Assembly: GCF_004784465.1 (NCBI RefSeq)
Contig: NZ_SRRU01000007.1
Coordinates: forward strand, 311,091 to 375,090
Origin: Streptomyces griseoluteus
GTDB taxonomy: Bacteria; Actinomycetota; Actinomycetes; Streptomycetales; Streptomycetaceae
DNA length: 64,000 nucleotides
Reading direction: 5' to 3'
Made by a program: the position numbers and the translations under genes
In this document: piece after piece, positions 1 through 12,628 of the stretch
Position numbering within the stretch: position 1 is the stretch's first letter
Layout of the letters: each line of letters begins with the position of its first letter
Notes under the pieces: model-generated
Database searches by the model: none
Told to the model about the DNA's origin: nothing
What the model saw: the letters and a program-made list of their open reading frames with translations, nothing else

Positions 1-391
1 CGTGATCGGCACCTCGCCGGCCGACTGGCAGGTCGAGCTGTACGACCTGGTCTTCGCCGCCCAGCGGGCCGGCCGTGAGGCTCTCGCACCCGGTGCCGCC
101 TGCCGTGACGTGGACCGTGCCGCGCGCCAGGTGCTGGACTCCGCCGGGCACGGCGCGGCCCTCCAGGCGGCCACCGGTCACGGGGTCGGCCTCGAAATCG
201 ACGAGGACCCGCAGCTCGCCCCCGCGGCCATGGGTAAACTTGACGCTTGCGTGCCGGTCACCGTCGAGCCGGGGGTCCACCTTCCGGGCCGGGGCGGAGT
301 CCGGATCGATGACACGCTCGTCGTCCGCCCCGAGGCGGACGGCGGACCCGAGCTACTCACCATCACGACCAAGGAACTGCTCGCCCTGTAG
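1..391 (+). CDS. pepQ: Xaa-Pro peptidase (M24 family), C-terminal part
   Basis: This gene enters from the left edge; only about 129 C-terminal residues are visible, read in the frame starting at base 2. They match the metal-binding half of the pita-bread fold of aminopeptidase P/prolidase enzymes, cytoplasmic metallopeptidases that cut Xaa-Pro bonds. Visible motifs are TGHGVGLE (metal-ligand His), VTVEPG (ligand Glu) and GGVRIDDTLVV. In most family members the last motif reads RIED, and the first continues LEIHE; here they read RIDD and LEIDE, so one usual ligand Glu is Asp. The next gene is efp, 49 bases downstream, the usual actinobacterial arrangement. The true start is outside the window. 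Family assignment is firm; substrate is not determined. Confidence 0.85.
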   Translation, partial: VIGTSPADWQVELYDLVFAAQRAGREALAPGAACRDVDRAARQVLDSAGHGAALQAATGHGVGLEIDEDPQLAPAAMGKLDACVPVTVEPGVHLPGRGGVRIDDTLVVRPEADGGPELLTITTKELLAL

Positions 392-440
392 ACAGGTGCG
401 TGCGCCGGGGTCGTACGTCAGTCCAGGAGATTCCGCAACC

Positions 441-1007
441 GTGGCTTCCACGAACGACCTCAAGAACGGCATGGTGCTCAAGCTCGACGGGGGCCAGCTT
501 TGGTCCGTCGTCGAGTTCCAGCACGTCAAGCCCGGTAAGGGCCCGGCCTTCGTGCGCACCAAGCTCAAGAACGTCCTCTCCGGCAAGGTGGTCGACAAGA
601 CCTTCAACGCCGGTGTCAAGGTCGAGACGGCCACCGTCGACAAGCGCGACATGCAGTACTCGTACAAGGACGGCGAGTACTTCGTCTTCATGGACATGGA
701 GACGTACGACCAGCTCCACATCGACCCGAAGGCCGTCGGCGACGCCGCGAACTTCCTGATCGAGGGCTTCACCGCCGTCGTCGCCCAGCACGAGGGCGAG
801 GTGCTCTTCGTGGAGCTGCCGGCCGCCGTCGAGCTGGTCATCCAGGAGACCGAGCCGGGCGTCCAGGGCGACCGCTCCACCGGTGGCACCAAGCCCGCCA
901 TCCTGGAGACCGGCCACCAGATCCAGGTCCCGCTCTTCATCACCACCGGCGAGAAGATCAAGGTCGACACCCGCACGAGCGACTACCTCGGCCGGGTGAA
1001 CAGCTAA
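441..1007 (+). CDS. efp: Elongation factor P
   Basis: Encodes the 188-residue translation factor EF-P, which binds ribosomes stalled at polyproline stretches and promotes peptide bond formation. The N-terminal KOW-like domain carries the loop VKPGKGPAF with the tip lysine at about residue 33. The PGKGP form of this loop is the actinobacterial subfamily described as active with unmodified lysine, and no modification genes are nearby. Two OB-fold domains follow and end in the typical GRVNS. The GTG start is chosen because the protein then begins MASTNDLKNG at normal family length; AGGAG lies at 425-429. nusB begins three bases after the stop, so the two are cotranscribed. Confidence 0.97.
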   Translation: MASTNDLKNGMVLKLDGGQLWSVVEFQHVKPGKGPAFVRTKLKNVLSGKVVDKTFNAGVKVETATVDKRDMQYSYKDGEYFVFMDMETYDQLHIDPKAVGDAANFLIEGFTAVVAQHEGEVLFVELPAAVELVIQETEPGVQGDRSTGGTKPAILETGHQIQVPLFITTGEKIKVDTRTSDYLGRVNS

Positions 1008-1009
1008 CC

Positions 1010-1438
1010 GTGGCCGCCCGCAACACGGCCCGCAAGCGCGCCTTCCAGATCCTCTTCGAGGGTGACCAGCGCGGCACCGACGTCATCACGGTCCTCGCCG
1101 ACTGGGTCCGGCTCTCCCGGAGCGACACCCGGCAGCCGCCCGTCAGCGAGTACACCATGCAGCTCGTCGAGGGGTACGCCGACCGCGCCCGCCGTATCGA
1201 CGACCTGATCGCCCAGTACGCGGTGGGCTGGACGATCGACCGGATGCCGGTCGTCGACCGCAACCTGCTGCGCCTCGGCGCGTACGAGCTGATCTGGGAG
1301 GACGAGACCCCGGACGCGGTCGTCCTCGACGAGATGGTGCAGCTCGCGAAGGAGTTCTCGACGGACGAGTCGCCGGCCTTCGTGAACGGCCTCCTGGGCC
1401 GCTTCAAGGAGTTGAAGCCGAGCCTGCGGCGCGAGTAG
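1010..1438 (+). CDS. nusB: Transcription antitermination factor NusB
   Basis: A 142-residue all-alpha NusB protein, beginning AARNTARKRAFQILFE with the arginine-rich N-terminus that contacts boxA RNA. NusB pairs with NusE (S10) in antitermination complexes, chiefly on rRNA operons. It starts with GTG two bases after the efp stop and has the normal family length. The convergent bldD gene lies beyond a long hairpin at 1556-1598. Confidence 0.96.
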   Translation: MAARNTARKRAFQILFEGDQRGTDVITVLADWVRLSRSDTRQPPVSEYTMQLVEGYADRARRIDDLIAQYAVGWTIDRMPVVDRNLLRLGAYELIWEDETPDAVVLDEMVQLAKEFSTDESPAFVNGLLGRFKELKPSLRRE

Positions 1439-1480
1439 TTCTTCGCCGGAGAGCGCCGTCGGGGCGCGGAGGGACTTCGT

Positions 1481-1525
1481 GTGCCGGCCCGTCAGGGCTG
1501 GTCGCGCGGTTCCCCGCGCCCCTTC
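1481..1525. repeat. Dispersed intergenic repeat, copy 1 (minus orientation)
   Basis: Read on the minus strand this 45-bp segment runs from GAAGGGGCGCGGGGAAC to GGGCCGGCAC and aligns over its full length, with roughly 80% identity by eye, to 22513-22558 in the plus orientation. Both copies lie in gaps between genes. The core GGGGCGCGGGGAACYGCGCGA is nearly identical in the two. Confidence 0.75.
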
Positions 1526-1549
1526 GGGTTTCTCCGGGCCTGCCATGCC

Positions 1550-1602
1550 AAAAAGGCCGCCGGGGTGGCAGGGAAGATCTCCCCGCCACCCCGGCGGCAC
1601 GT
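1550..1602 (-). terminator. Terminator of bldD (also serves nusB)
   Basis: A perfect 14-bp stem, GCCGCCGGGGTGGC (1556-1569) with GCCACCCCGGCGGC (1585-1598), and a 15-base loop. Five A's at 1550-1554 on the plus strand give a U-run on the minus-strand transcript, so it best fits bldD, but it lies between two convergent genes and may stop both. Confidence 0.85.
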
Positions 1603-1628
1603 TTCTGCTGCTGAACCCGGCGGAGCGG

Positions 1629-2129
1629 TCAGCTGTCCTCGTGGGCGACCGCGCGGCGCGCGTCCGCGTCCAGGACGCCCCAGCTGATGAGCTGCTCGGT
1701 GAGGACCGAGGGCGACTGGTCGTAGATGACGGCGAGGGTGCGCAGGTCGTCCTGGCGGATCGACAGCACCTTGCCGTTGTAGTCACCGCGCTGGGACTGG
1801 ATCGTCGCCGCGTACCGCTGGAGGGGGCCCGCCTTCTCGGCCGGCACGGTGGCCAGCCGCTCCAGGTCCAGGACCAGCTTCGGCGGCGGCTCGGCGGCCC
1901 CGCCCGGCGTGGTTCCCGGCAGCAGCTCCTGCACCGGAACGCCGTAGAAATCGGCCAGCTCGGCCAGGCGCTGTACGGTCACGGCACGGTCGCCGCGCTC
2001 GTAGGAACCGACCACCACGGCCTTCCAGCGCCCCTGGGACTTCTCCTCGACACCGTGGAGGGAAAGGCCCTGCTGGGTGCGGATGGCCCGGAGCTTGGCC
2101 CCGAGCTGTTTGGCGTATTCGCTGGACAT
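1629..2129 (-). CDS. bldD: Developmental master repressor BldD
   Basis: BldD, 166 residues, represses sporulation genes during vegetative growth when tetrameric c-di-GMP glues two C-terminal domains together. The XRE-type helix-turn-helix is at about residues 8-62. The two c-di-GMP signature motifs are intact in the C-terminal domain: RGD at 114-116 and, eight residues later, RQDD at 125-128, the same numbering as I recall for S. coelicolor. The gene is monocistronic, divergent from pyrR and convergent with nusB. Its promoter contains two BldD boxes (2186-2215), so autorepression is likely. Confidence 0.97.
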   Translation of the reverse strand: MSSEYAKQLGAKLRAIRTQQGLSLHGVEEKSQGRWKAVVVGSYERGDRAVTVQRLAELADFYGVPVQELLPGTTPGGAAEPPPKLVLDLERLATVPAEKAGPLQRYAATIQSQRGDYNGKVLSIRQDDLRTLAVIYDQSPSVLTEQLISWGVLDADARRAVAHEDS

Positions 2130-2185
2130 ATAGCTCCCCGGACACTGTGTAGACGCGGGCGGCAGGTGATCCCACCGCGCGGCTG

Positions 2186-2228
2186 GTAACTCACTGTGAG
2201 GTTACGCAGCGTGATTCTCCTGCGTCAA
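2186..2228 (-). promoter_or_regulatory. bldD promoter with two abutting BldD boxes
   Basis: On the minus strand a -35 TTGACG (2223-2228) and -10 TAACCT (2199-2204) are separated by 18 bases. The plus-strand 15-mer GTTACGCAGCGTGAT (2201-2215) fits every fixed position of the published BldD box NTNACNC(A/T)GNGTNAN and fills the spacer and -10. Directly next to it, GTAACTCACTGTGAG (2186-2200) fits with one mismatch. The boxes and promoter are seen in sequence; binding is inferred from known BldD autoregulation. Confidence 0.85.
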
Positions 2229-2310
2229 GCCGAATGGTCCACACCGACTCTTCCGTGGTAGTGGCCGCCCATTGGGCCAAGCGGGTGAAGAAGCCGCTCC
2301 GGCGACCTGC

Positions 2311-2316
2311 TAGGGT
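2311..2316 (+). promoter_or_regulatory. Possible -10 element for pyrR
   Basis: TAGGGT matches the Streptomyces housekeeping -10 pattern and sits 66 bases before the pyrR start. No convincing -35 was found at the right distance, so this is only a weak candidate. Confidence 0.35.
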
Positions 2317-2345
2317 GGCTGGCGCAAATCCGACGTCCTTTAAAG

Positions 2346-2371
2346 TCCGTCCCGTGAGGCGGAGAAGGAGG
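2346..2371 (+). promoter_or_regulatory. Putative PyrR-binding hairpin overlapping the pyrR ribosome site
   Basis: TCCG (2346-2349) can pair with CGGA (2360-2363) around a CGUGAG loop. Bases 2348-2361 match the Bacillus PyrR-binding consensus ARUCCNGNGAGGYU at 12 of 14 positions. The hairpin's 3' arm runs into the Shine-Dalgarno GGAGAAGGAGG (2361-2371), so PyrR plus UMP could block translation initiation, as described for mycobacteria. No terminator/antiterminator pair is present before the gene. Confidence 0.65.
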
Positions 2372-2381
2372 TCCGTTTCGT

Positions 2382-2954
2382 ATGGACACGCACGCCAATC
2401 AGCTGAACTCCGATGCCCGGCCCGTACTCGAAGGCCCGGACATCGCTCGCGTTCTGACCCGCATCGCCCACGAGATCGTCGAACGCGCCAAGGGCGCCGA
2501 CGACGTGGTGCTCCTCGGCATCCCCACGCGAGGCGTCTTCCTCGCCCAGCGGCTCGCCGTCAAGCTGGAGCAGGTCACCGGCCGGAAGATCCCCGTCGGC
2601 TCGCTCGACATCACGATGTACCGCGACGACCTGCGCATGCACCCCCCGCGCGCCCTCGCCCGCACCGAGATCCCCGCTGAGGGTGTCGACGGCCGTCTGG
2701 TGGTGCTCGTCGACGACGTGCTCTTCTCCGGCCGCACCATCCGCGCCGCCCTCGACGCCCTGAACGACATCGGGCGCCCCCGCGCGGTGCAGCTCGCCGT
2801 CCTGGTCGACCGCGGACACCGGGAACTCCCGATCCGCGCCGACTACGTCGGCAAGAACCTCCCCACGTCGCTGCGGGAGACGGTCAAGGTCCAGCTCGCC
2901 GAGGAGGACGGACGGGACACCGTGCTGCTCGGTGCCAAGTCTGCCGACCAGTAG
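2382..2954 (+). CDS. pyrR: Pyrimidine operon RNA-binding regulator / uracil phosphoribosyltransferase
   Basis: PyrR, 190 residues, senses UMP/UTP against PRPP and binds pyr mRNA; many members also make UMP from uracil and PRPP. The type I phosphoribosyltransferase fold is clear, with the PRPP loop VLVDDVLFSGRTIRAA at about residues 108-123 and the family segment SLDITMYRDDL near 74-84. ATG 2382 follows AGGAGG at a ten-base spacing. It heads the pyr operon and is probably controlled by its own product through the overlapping hairpin. Confidence 0.96.
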   Translation: MDTHANQLNSDARPVLEGPDIARVLTRIAHEIVERAKGADDVVLLGIPTRGVFLAQRLAVKLEQVTGRKIPVGSLDITMYRDDLRMHPPRALARTEIPAEGVDGRLVVLVDDVLFSGRTIRAALDALNDIGRPRAVQLAVLVDRGHRELPIRADYVGKNLPTSLRETVKVQLAEEDGRDTVLLGAKSADQ

Positions 2955-3045
2955 CGCTCACGGGTGCCCGGCCGCCTCGGCGCGCCCTGACGCACCCCGG
3001 CCCGCCCGAAACCTCCCGTATTAACTGCCTTACGGAGCCTGACAG

Positions 3046-4026
3046 ATGCAGCGTCATCTCATCTCGGCCGCCGACCTCACCCGCGACGACGCCGTCCTGA
3101 TCCTCGACACCGCCGAGGAGATGGCCCGGGTCGCGGACCGGCCGATCAAGAAACTGCCGACCCTGCGCGGCCGCACGATCTGCAACCTCTTCTTCGAGGA
3201 CTCGACCCGCACCCGAATCTCGTTCGAGGCCGCCGAGAAGCGCCTCTCCGCCGATGTCATCAACTTCGCGGCCAAGGGCTCCAGCGTCTCCAAGGGCGAG
3301 TCCCTCAAGGACACCGCCCAGACGCTGGAGGCGATGGGAGTGGACGCCGTCGTCATCCGGCACAGTGCCTCCGGCGCCCCCTACCGCCTCGCCAACTCCG
3401 GCTGGATCGACGCCCCGGTCATCAACGCCGGCGACGGCACCCACCAGCACCCCACCCAGGCCCTGCTGGACGCCTTCACCATGCGCCGCCGCCTGATCGG
3501 CGCCGACGCCGGCCTCGGCCGGGACCTCGACGGCAAGCGCGTCACCCTCGTCGGCGACGTCCTGCACAGCCGGGTCGCCCGCTCCAACGTGGACCTGCTG
3601 CACACCCTGGGCGCCGAGGTCACCCTGGTCGCGCCGCCCACCCTGCTGCCGGTCGGCGTGGAGACCTGGCCCTGCGAGGTCTCCTACGACCTCGACTCCA
3701 CGCTGCCCAAGTCCGACGCGGTGATGATGCTCCGCGTGCAGCGCGAGCGGATGAAGGCCGCGTTCTTCCCCACCGAGCGCGAGTACTCCCGCCGCTACGG
3801 GCTCGACGGCGACCGCATGGCCAAGCTGCCGGAGCACGCCATCGTGATGCACCCCGGTCCGATGGTCCGGGGCATGGAGATCACCGCCGAGGTCGCCGAC
3901 TCCGACCGCTGCACGGTCGTGGAGCAGGTCGCCAACGGCGTCTCCATCCGCATGGCCGTCCTCTACCTGCTGCTCGGCGGCAAAGAGCCCGCCGGCACCG
4001 CCCACCTTCGTACCGAGGAGAAGTAA
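3046..4026 (+). CDS. pyrB: Aspartate carbamoyltransferase, catalytic chain
   Basis: Condenses carbamoyl phosphate with L-aspartate to N-carbamoyl-L-aspartate, the committed step of pyrimidine synthesis. The 326-residue protein has the carbamoyl-phosphate loop FFEDSTRTRISFE (STRTR at 53-57), HPTQALLD in the central region, and HPGPMVRGMEI near the C-terminus. No pyrI regulatory chain gene is present; actinobacterial enzymes usually assemble with the dihydroorotase encoded next door. It lies 91 bases after pyrR and five before pyrC. Confidence 0.97.
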   Translation: MQRHLISAADLTRDDAVLILDTAEEMARVADRPIKKLPTLRGRTICNLFFEDSTRTRISFEAAEKRLSADVINFAAKGSSVSKGESLKDTAQTLEAMGVDAVVIRHSASGAPYRLANSGWIDAPVINAGDGTHQHPTQALLDAFTMRRRLIGADAGLGRDLDGKRVTLVGDVLHSRVARSNVDLLHTLGAEVTLVAPPTLLPVGVETWPCEVSYDLDSTLPKSDAVMMLRVQRERMKAAFFPTEREYSRRYGLDGDRMAKLPEHAIVMHPGPMVRGMEITAEVADSDRCTVVEQVANGVSIRMAVLYLLLGGKEPAGTAHLRTEEK

Positions 4027-4031
4027 GACCC

Positions 4032-5318
4032 ATGAGCAAGATCCTGATCCGTGGTGCGAAGGTGCTCGGGGGCGAGCCGCAGGACGTACTGATCGACGGC
4101 GAGCTGATCGCGGCGGTCGGCACCGGGCTGAGCGCCGAGGGCGCCGAGGTGGTCGAGGCCGACGGCAAGGTGCTGCTGCCGGGCCTGGTCGACCTGCACA
4201 CCCATCTGCGCGAGCCGGGCCGCGAGGACTCCGAGACCGTGCTCACCGGCACCCGCGCCGCCGCCTCCGGCGGCTTCACCGCCGTCTTCGCCATGGCCAA
4301 CACCTTCCCCGTCGCCGACACCGCCGGCGTGGTCGAGCAGGTCTGGCGGCTCGGCAAGGAGTCCGGCTACTGCGACGTACGCCCCATCGGCGCCGTCACC
4401 GTGGGCCTGGAGGGCAAGAAGCTGGCCGAGCTGGGCGCCATGCACGACTCGGCCGCCCAGGTCAGCGTCTTCTCCGACGACGGCAAGTGCGTGGACGACG
4501 CGGTGATCATGCGCCGCGCCCTGGAGTACGTGAAGGCGTTCGGCGGGGTCGTCGCCCAGCACGCCCAGGAGCCCCGGCTCACCGAGGGCGCCCAGATGAA
4601 CGAGGGCGTCGTCTCCGCCGAGCTGGGCCTGGGCGGCTGGCCGGCCGTCGCCGAGGAGTCGATCATCGCGCGGGACGTGCTGCTCGCCGAGCATGTCGGC
4701 TCCCGCCTGCACATCTGCCACCTCTCCACGGCCGGCTCGGTGGAGATCGTCCGCTGGGCCAAGTCCCGCGGCATCGACGTCACCGCCGAGGTGTGCCCGC
4801 ACCACCTGCTCCTGACCGAGGAGATGGTGCGCACCTACAACCCCGCCTACAAGGTCAACCCGCCGCTGCGCACCGAGCGCGATGTGCGCGCCCTGCGCGA
4901 GGCGCTGGCCGACGGCACGATCGACATCGTCGCCACCGACCACGCCCCGCACCCGCACGAGGACAAGGACTGCGAGTGGGCCGCGGCCGCCATGGGCATG
5001 GTCGGCCTGGAGACCGCGCTGTCCGTGGTGCAGGAGACCATGGTGGAGACCGGCCTGCTGGACTGGGCCGCGGTCGCCGACCGGATGTCCTTCACCCCGG
5101 CCCGGATCGGCAGCGCCACCGGCCACGGCCGCCCGGTCGCGGCGGGCGAGCCCGCCAACCTCACCCTCGTGGACACGGCCTACCGTGGACAGGTGGACCC
5201 CGCGCGCTTCGCCTCGCGCAGCCGCAACACCCCCTACGAGGGCCGCGAGCTGCCGGGCCGTGTCACCCACACCTGGCTGCGGGGCAAGGCCACGCTCATG
5301 GACGGGAAGCTCACGTGA
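4032..5318 (+). CDS. pyrC: Dihydroorotase
   Basis: A 428-residue metal-dependent amidohydrolase that closes carbamoyl-aspartate to dihydroorotate. The class I metal motif DLHTHLREPG is at about residues 54-63, the region HLSTAGS and CPHH supplies later ligand histidines, and ATDHAPH near residue 300 carries the catalytic aspartate. It starts five bases after pyrB, and its stop overlaps the GTG of the next gene, so it is firmly inside the operon. Confidence 0.97.
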   Translation: MSKILIRGAKVLGGEPQDVLIDGELIAAVGTGLSAEGAEVVEADGKVLLPGLVDLHTHLREPGREDSETVLTGTRAAASGGFTAVFAMANTFPVADTAGVVEQVWRLGKESGYCDVRPIGAVTVGLEGKKLAELGAMHDSAAQVSVFSDDGKCVDDAVIMRRALEYVKAFGGVVAQHAQEPRLTEGAQMNEGVVSAELGLGGWPAVAEESIIARDVLLAEHVGSRLHICHLSTAGSVEIVRWAKSRGIDVTAEVCPHHLLLTEEMVRTYNPAYKVNPPLRTERDVRALREALADGTIDIVATDHAPHPHEDKDCEWAAAAMGMVGLETALSVVQETMVETGLLDWAAVADRMSFTPARIGSATGHGRPVAAGEPANLTLVDTAYRGQVDPARFASRSRNTPYEGRELPGRVTHTWLRGKATLMDGKLT

Positions 5319-5899
5319 CACCTGCAACTCAGCTCGCCGTATCGCTCGCCACCGGGCTGGCGGACGAGAAGAAGTCGGCCGCGGTGACCGACTGGGCCGC
5401 CCGCCTGGGCTGGCTCGTCGGCCTGGCCCTCTTCGTCGCCCTCGTCTACTGGCTGATGCGCGAGGGCTGGAAGTGGCGCGGCACCCTCCAGAGCGACCTG
5501 CCCGGACTCCCCGAGGTGCCGGACGACCTCGGCGCCGGGAAACTCACACTCAGCGGCCGCTACCACGGCTCCACCACCGCGGGGCAGTGGCTGGACCGGA
5601 TCGTGGCCCACGGCCTGGGCTCCCGCAGCCGGGCCGAGCTGACCCTCACCGACGCGGGGCTGGCCGTCGAGCGCCCCGGCGCCACCGACTTCTTCATCCC
5701 CGCCGGAGCGCTGCGCGGCGCCCGGCTCGACAAGGGCATCGCGGGCAAGGTCCTCACCGAGGGCGGACTGCTCGTGGTGACCTGGGCGCACGGCGAGAAG
5801 CTGATCGACTCCGGCTTCCGCTCCGACCACGCGGCCGAACACACCACCTGGGTCGACACCCTGAACCAGATGACCAACCACACGGAAGGCGCACGATGA
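5315..5899 (+). CDS. Membrane-anchored PH-like protein of the pyr operon
   Basis: A 194-residue protein of unknown function. One transmembrane helix is predicted at about 31-48 (GWLVGLALFVALVYWLM), followed by a basic stretch and a soluble C-terminal domain (about 80-190) that looks like a bacterial pleckstrin-homology fold, with alternating beta-rich segments and a final helix. GTG 5315 overlaps the pyrC stop, and its own stop overlaps the carA start as ATGA, so it is translationally coupled on both sides. Its constant place between pyrC and carA in Streptomyces suggests a link to pyrimidine enzymes or the membrane, but no reaction can be assigned. Confidence 0.85.
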   Translation: MTPATQLAVSLATGLADEKKSAAVTDWAARLGWLVGLALFVALVYWLMREGWKWRGTLQSDLPGLPEVPDDLGAGKLTLSGRYHGSTTAGQWLDRIVAHGLGSRSRAELTLTDAGLAVERPGATDFFIPAGALRGARLDKGIAGKVLTEGGLLVVTWAHGEKLIDSGFRSDHAAEHTTWVDTLNQMTNHTEGAR

Positions 5900-7042
5900 C
5901 GACCTCCACCAGGGGAGCCTCCAGGACTCCCGCCGTACTCGTCCTGGAGGACGGCCGTACCTTCCGCGGCCGCGCCTACGGGGCCGTGGGGGAGACCTTC
6001 GGCGAGGCCGTGTTCTCCACCGGCATGACCGGCTACCAGGAGACCCTGACCGACCCCTCCTACGACCGCCAGATCGTCGTCGCCACCGCCCCCCAGATCG
6101 GCAACACCGGCTGGAACGACGAGGACGACGAGTCCGGCCGCATCTGGGTCTCCGGCTACGTGGTGCGCGACCCAGCCCGCGTGCCGTCCAACTGGCGCTC
6201 CCGGCGCTCCCTGGACGACGAGCTGACCGCCCAGGGCGTCGTCGGCATCAGCGGCATCGACACCCGCGCCCTCACCCGCCACCTGCGCGAGCGCGGCTCC
6301 ATGCGCGCCGGCATCTTCTCCGGCGAGGCGCTCGCCCCCGACGCCGAACTGGTGCAGCGGGTGCAGGCCCAGCCGCACATGAAGGGCGCGAGCCTCTACG
6401 AGGAGGTCGCCACCAAGGAGGCGTACGTCGTCCCCGCGGTCGGCGAGAAGAAGTTCACCGTCGCCGCGATCGACCTCGGCATCAAGGGGATGACCCCGCA
6501 GCGGATGGCCGAGCGCGGCATCGAGGTCCACGTGCTCCCGGCGACCGCCACGGCCGAGGACGTCTACGCCGTGGAGCCCGACGGCGTGTTCTTCTCCAAC
6601 GGCCCCGGCGACCCGGCCACGGCCGACGGCCCGGTGGCCCTGATGACCGCCGTGCTGGAGCGGAAGACCCCGCTGTTCGGCATCTGCTTCGGCAACCAGA
6701 TCCTCGGCCGCGCCCTCGGCTTCGGCACCTACAAGCTGAAGTACGGCCACCGAGGCATCAACCAGCCGGTCCAGGACCGCACCACCGGCAAGGTGGAGGT
6801 CACCGCGCACAACCACGGCTTCGCCGTCGACGCGCCGCTGGACAAGGTCAGCGAGACGAAGTTCGGCCGCGCCGAGGTCTCCCACGTCTGCCTGAACGAC
6901 GACGTGGTGGAGGGCCTCCAGCTCCTCGACCAGCCGGCCTTCTCCGTGCAGTACCACCCCGAGGCGGCGGCCGGTCCGCACGACGCCGCCTACCTGTTCG
7001 ACCGCTTCACGTCTTTGATGAGCACCGTCCGGGAGGGCCAGC

Positions 7043-7050
<8 letters not shown>
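5896..7050 (+). CDS. carA: Carbamoyl-phosphate synthase, small (glutaminase) subunit
   Basis: Hydrolyses glutamine and channels ammonia to CarB for carbamoyl phosphate, feeding both pyrimidine and arginine synthesis. The 384-residue protein has the CPSase_sm domain (about 10-150) and a class I amidotransferase domain. The nucleophile Cys264 sits in GICFGNQILG (most family members read GICLGHQ), with His354 and Glu356 in QYHPEA. ATG 5896 overlaps the upstream stop, and the last eight bases overlap carB. Confidence 0.97.
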
Positions 7051-10351
<3,301 letters not shown>

Positions 10352-10358
10352 CCGCGCC

Positions 10359-10388
10359 GAGGGGGACACCGGAAACGGTGTCCCCCTC
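10359..10388 (+). terminator. Hairpin between carB and pyrD
   Basis: A perfect 13-bp stem GAGGGGGACACCG (10359-10371) with CGGTGTCCCCCTC (10376-10388) closed by a GAAA tetraloop, directly after the carB stop. The following bases are only weakly T-rich, so it may attenuate rather than fully stop transcription into pyrD. Confidence 0.75.
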
Positions 10389-10429
10389 TTCATGAGCCAC
10401 GCCCGCCCCCGCCTTCGAGGACTCTCCCC

Positions 10430-11532
<1,103 letters not shown>

Positions 11533-11536
<4 letters not shown>

Positions 11537-12372
11537 CCGAGCCCTTCGGTACCCGTCTGCGCCGTGCCATGGACGAGCGCGGCCCGCTGTGCGTCGGCAT
11601 CGACCCGCACGCCTCGCTGCTCGCCGACTGGGGCCTGAACGACGACGTGACCGGCCTGGAGCGGTTCAGCCGCACGGTCGTGGAGGCCGTCGCCGACCGG
11701 GTCGCCGTCGTGAAGCCGCAGAGCGCGTTCTTCGAGCGGTTCGGCTCGCGCGGTGTCGCCGTCCTGGAGCGCGTCGTCGAGGAGACCCGGGCGGCGGGCG
11801 CCCTGGTCGTGATGGACGCCAAGCGCGGCGACATCGGCTCCACCATGGCCGGGTACGCGGAGGCGTTCCTGCACAAGGACGCCCCGCTGTTCTCGGACGC
11901 GCTCACCGTCTCCCCGTACCTCGGCTACGGCTCGCTCGCCCCTGCGGTCGAGCTGGCCCGCGAGAGCGGCACCGGGCTGTTCGTGCTCGCGCTGACCTCC
12001 AACCCGGAGGGTCCCGAGGTGCAGCACGCGGTCCGCGCGGACGGGCGCAGCGTCGCCGCGACCATGCTGGCCCATCTCGCCGCCGAGAACGCGGGCGCCG
12101 AGCCGCTGGGCTCCTTCGGCGCGGTCGTGGGCGCCACGGTGGGGGACCTGTCGTCCTACGACCTCGCCATCAACGGGCCGCTGCTCGCCCCCGGCGTCGG
12201 TGCCCAGGGCGCCACCCCGGAGGACCTCCCGGCGGTGTTCGGGAGCGCGGTGGGCAACGTGGTGCCGAACGTCAGCCGGGGCGTGCTGCGGCACGGTCCC
12301 GACATCGCGGCGCTGCGGGCGGCCACGGCGGCCTTCGCGGGCGAGATCCGGGCCGCCGTCGCGGGCTCCTGA
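11533..12372 (+). CDS. pyrF: Orotidine 5'-phosphate decarboxylase
   Basis: Decarboxylates OMP to UMP, the last step of the pathway. The 279-residue protein is the long (type 2) form typical of actinobacteria and mycobacteria; the catalytic Lys-Asp motif is DAKRGDIGSTM at about residues 96-106. It is the last gene of the pyr operon. Confidence 0.96.
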
Positions 12373-12440
12373 GCACGGCGGACGGGCTCGGCCGGGGGTC
12401 CGGGAGGCGAATACATCCACGAATCGTGGGCAGTATGCCC

Positions 12441-12478
12441 GAAAAGTCCGTCCTCACGGAGGCTGACCAGGACTTTTC
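12441..12478. repeat. Inverted repeat between pyrF and sihF
   Basis: Nine-base perfect arms GAAAAGTCC (12441-12449) and GGACTTTTC (12470-12478) with a 20-base spacer. It is unusually A/T-rich for this genome and lies just upstream of a promoter-like pair, so it may be an operator rather than a terminator. Confidence 0.5.
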
Positions 12479-12489
12479 CGCTGTTCTCG

Positions 12490-12518
12490 CTGACTCCGGC
12501 GGACATGCCCGCTAGTCT
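12490..12518 (+). promoter_or_regulatory. Candidate sihF promoter
   Basis: CTGACT (12490-12495) and TAGTCT (12513-12518) are separated by 17 bases, an acceptable housekeeping sigma pattern, 111 bases before the sihF start. Confidence 0.5.
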
Positions 12519-12628
12519 CCGAGGCAGTGAGAGCGGGCGAGCGTGTTGCTCGTGGCTCCCCAGGTGTGGGGCGACTAGGTTCCTCACCGGTCCGTATCCG
12601 ACAGTTCGACATCCGAGGTGACGTAGGC

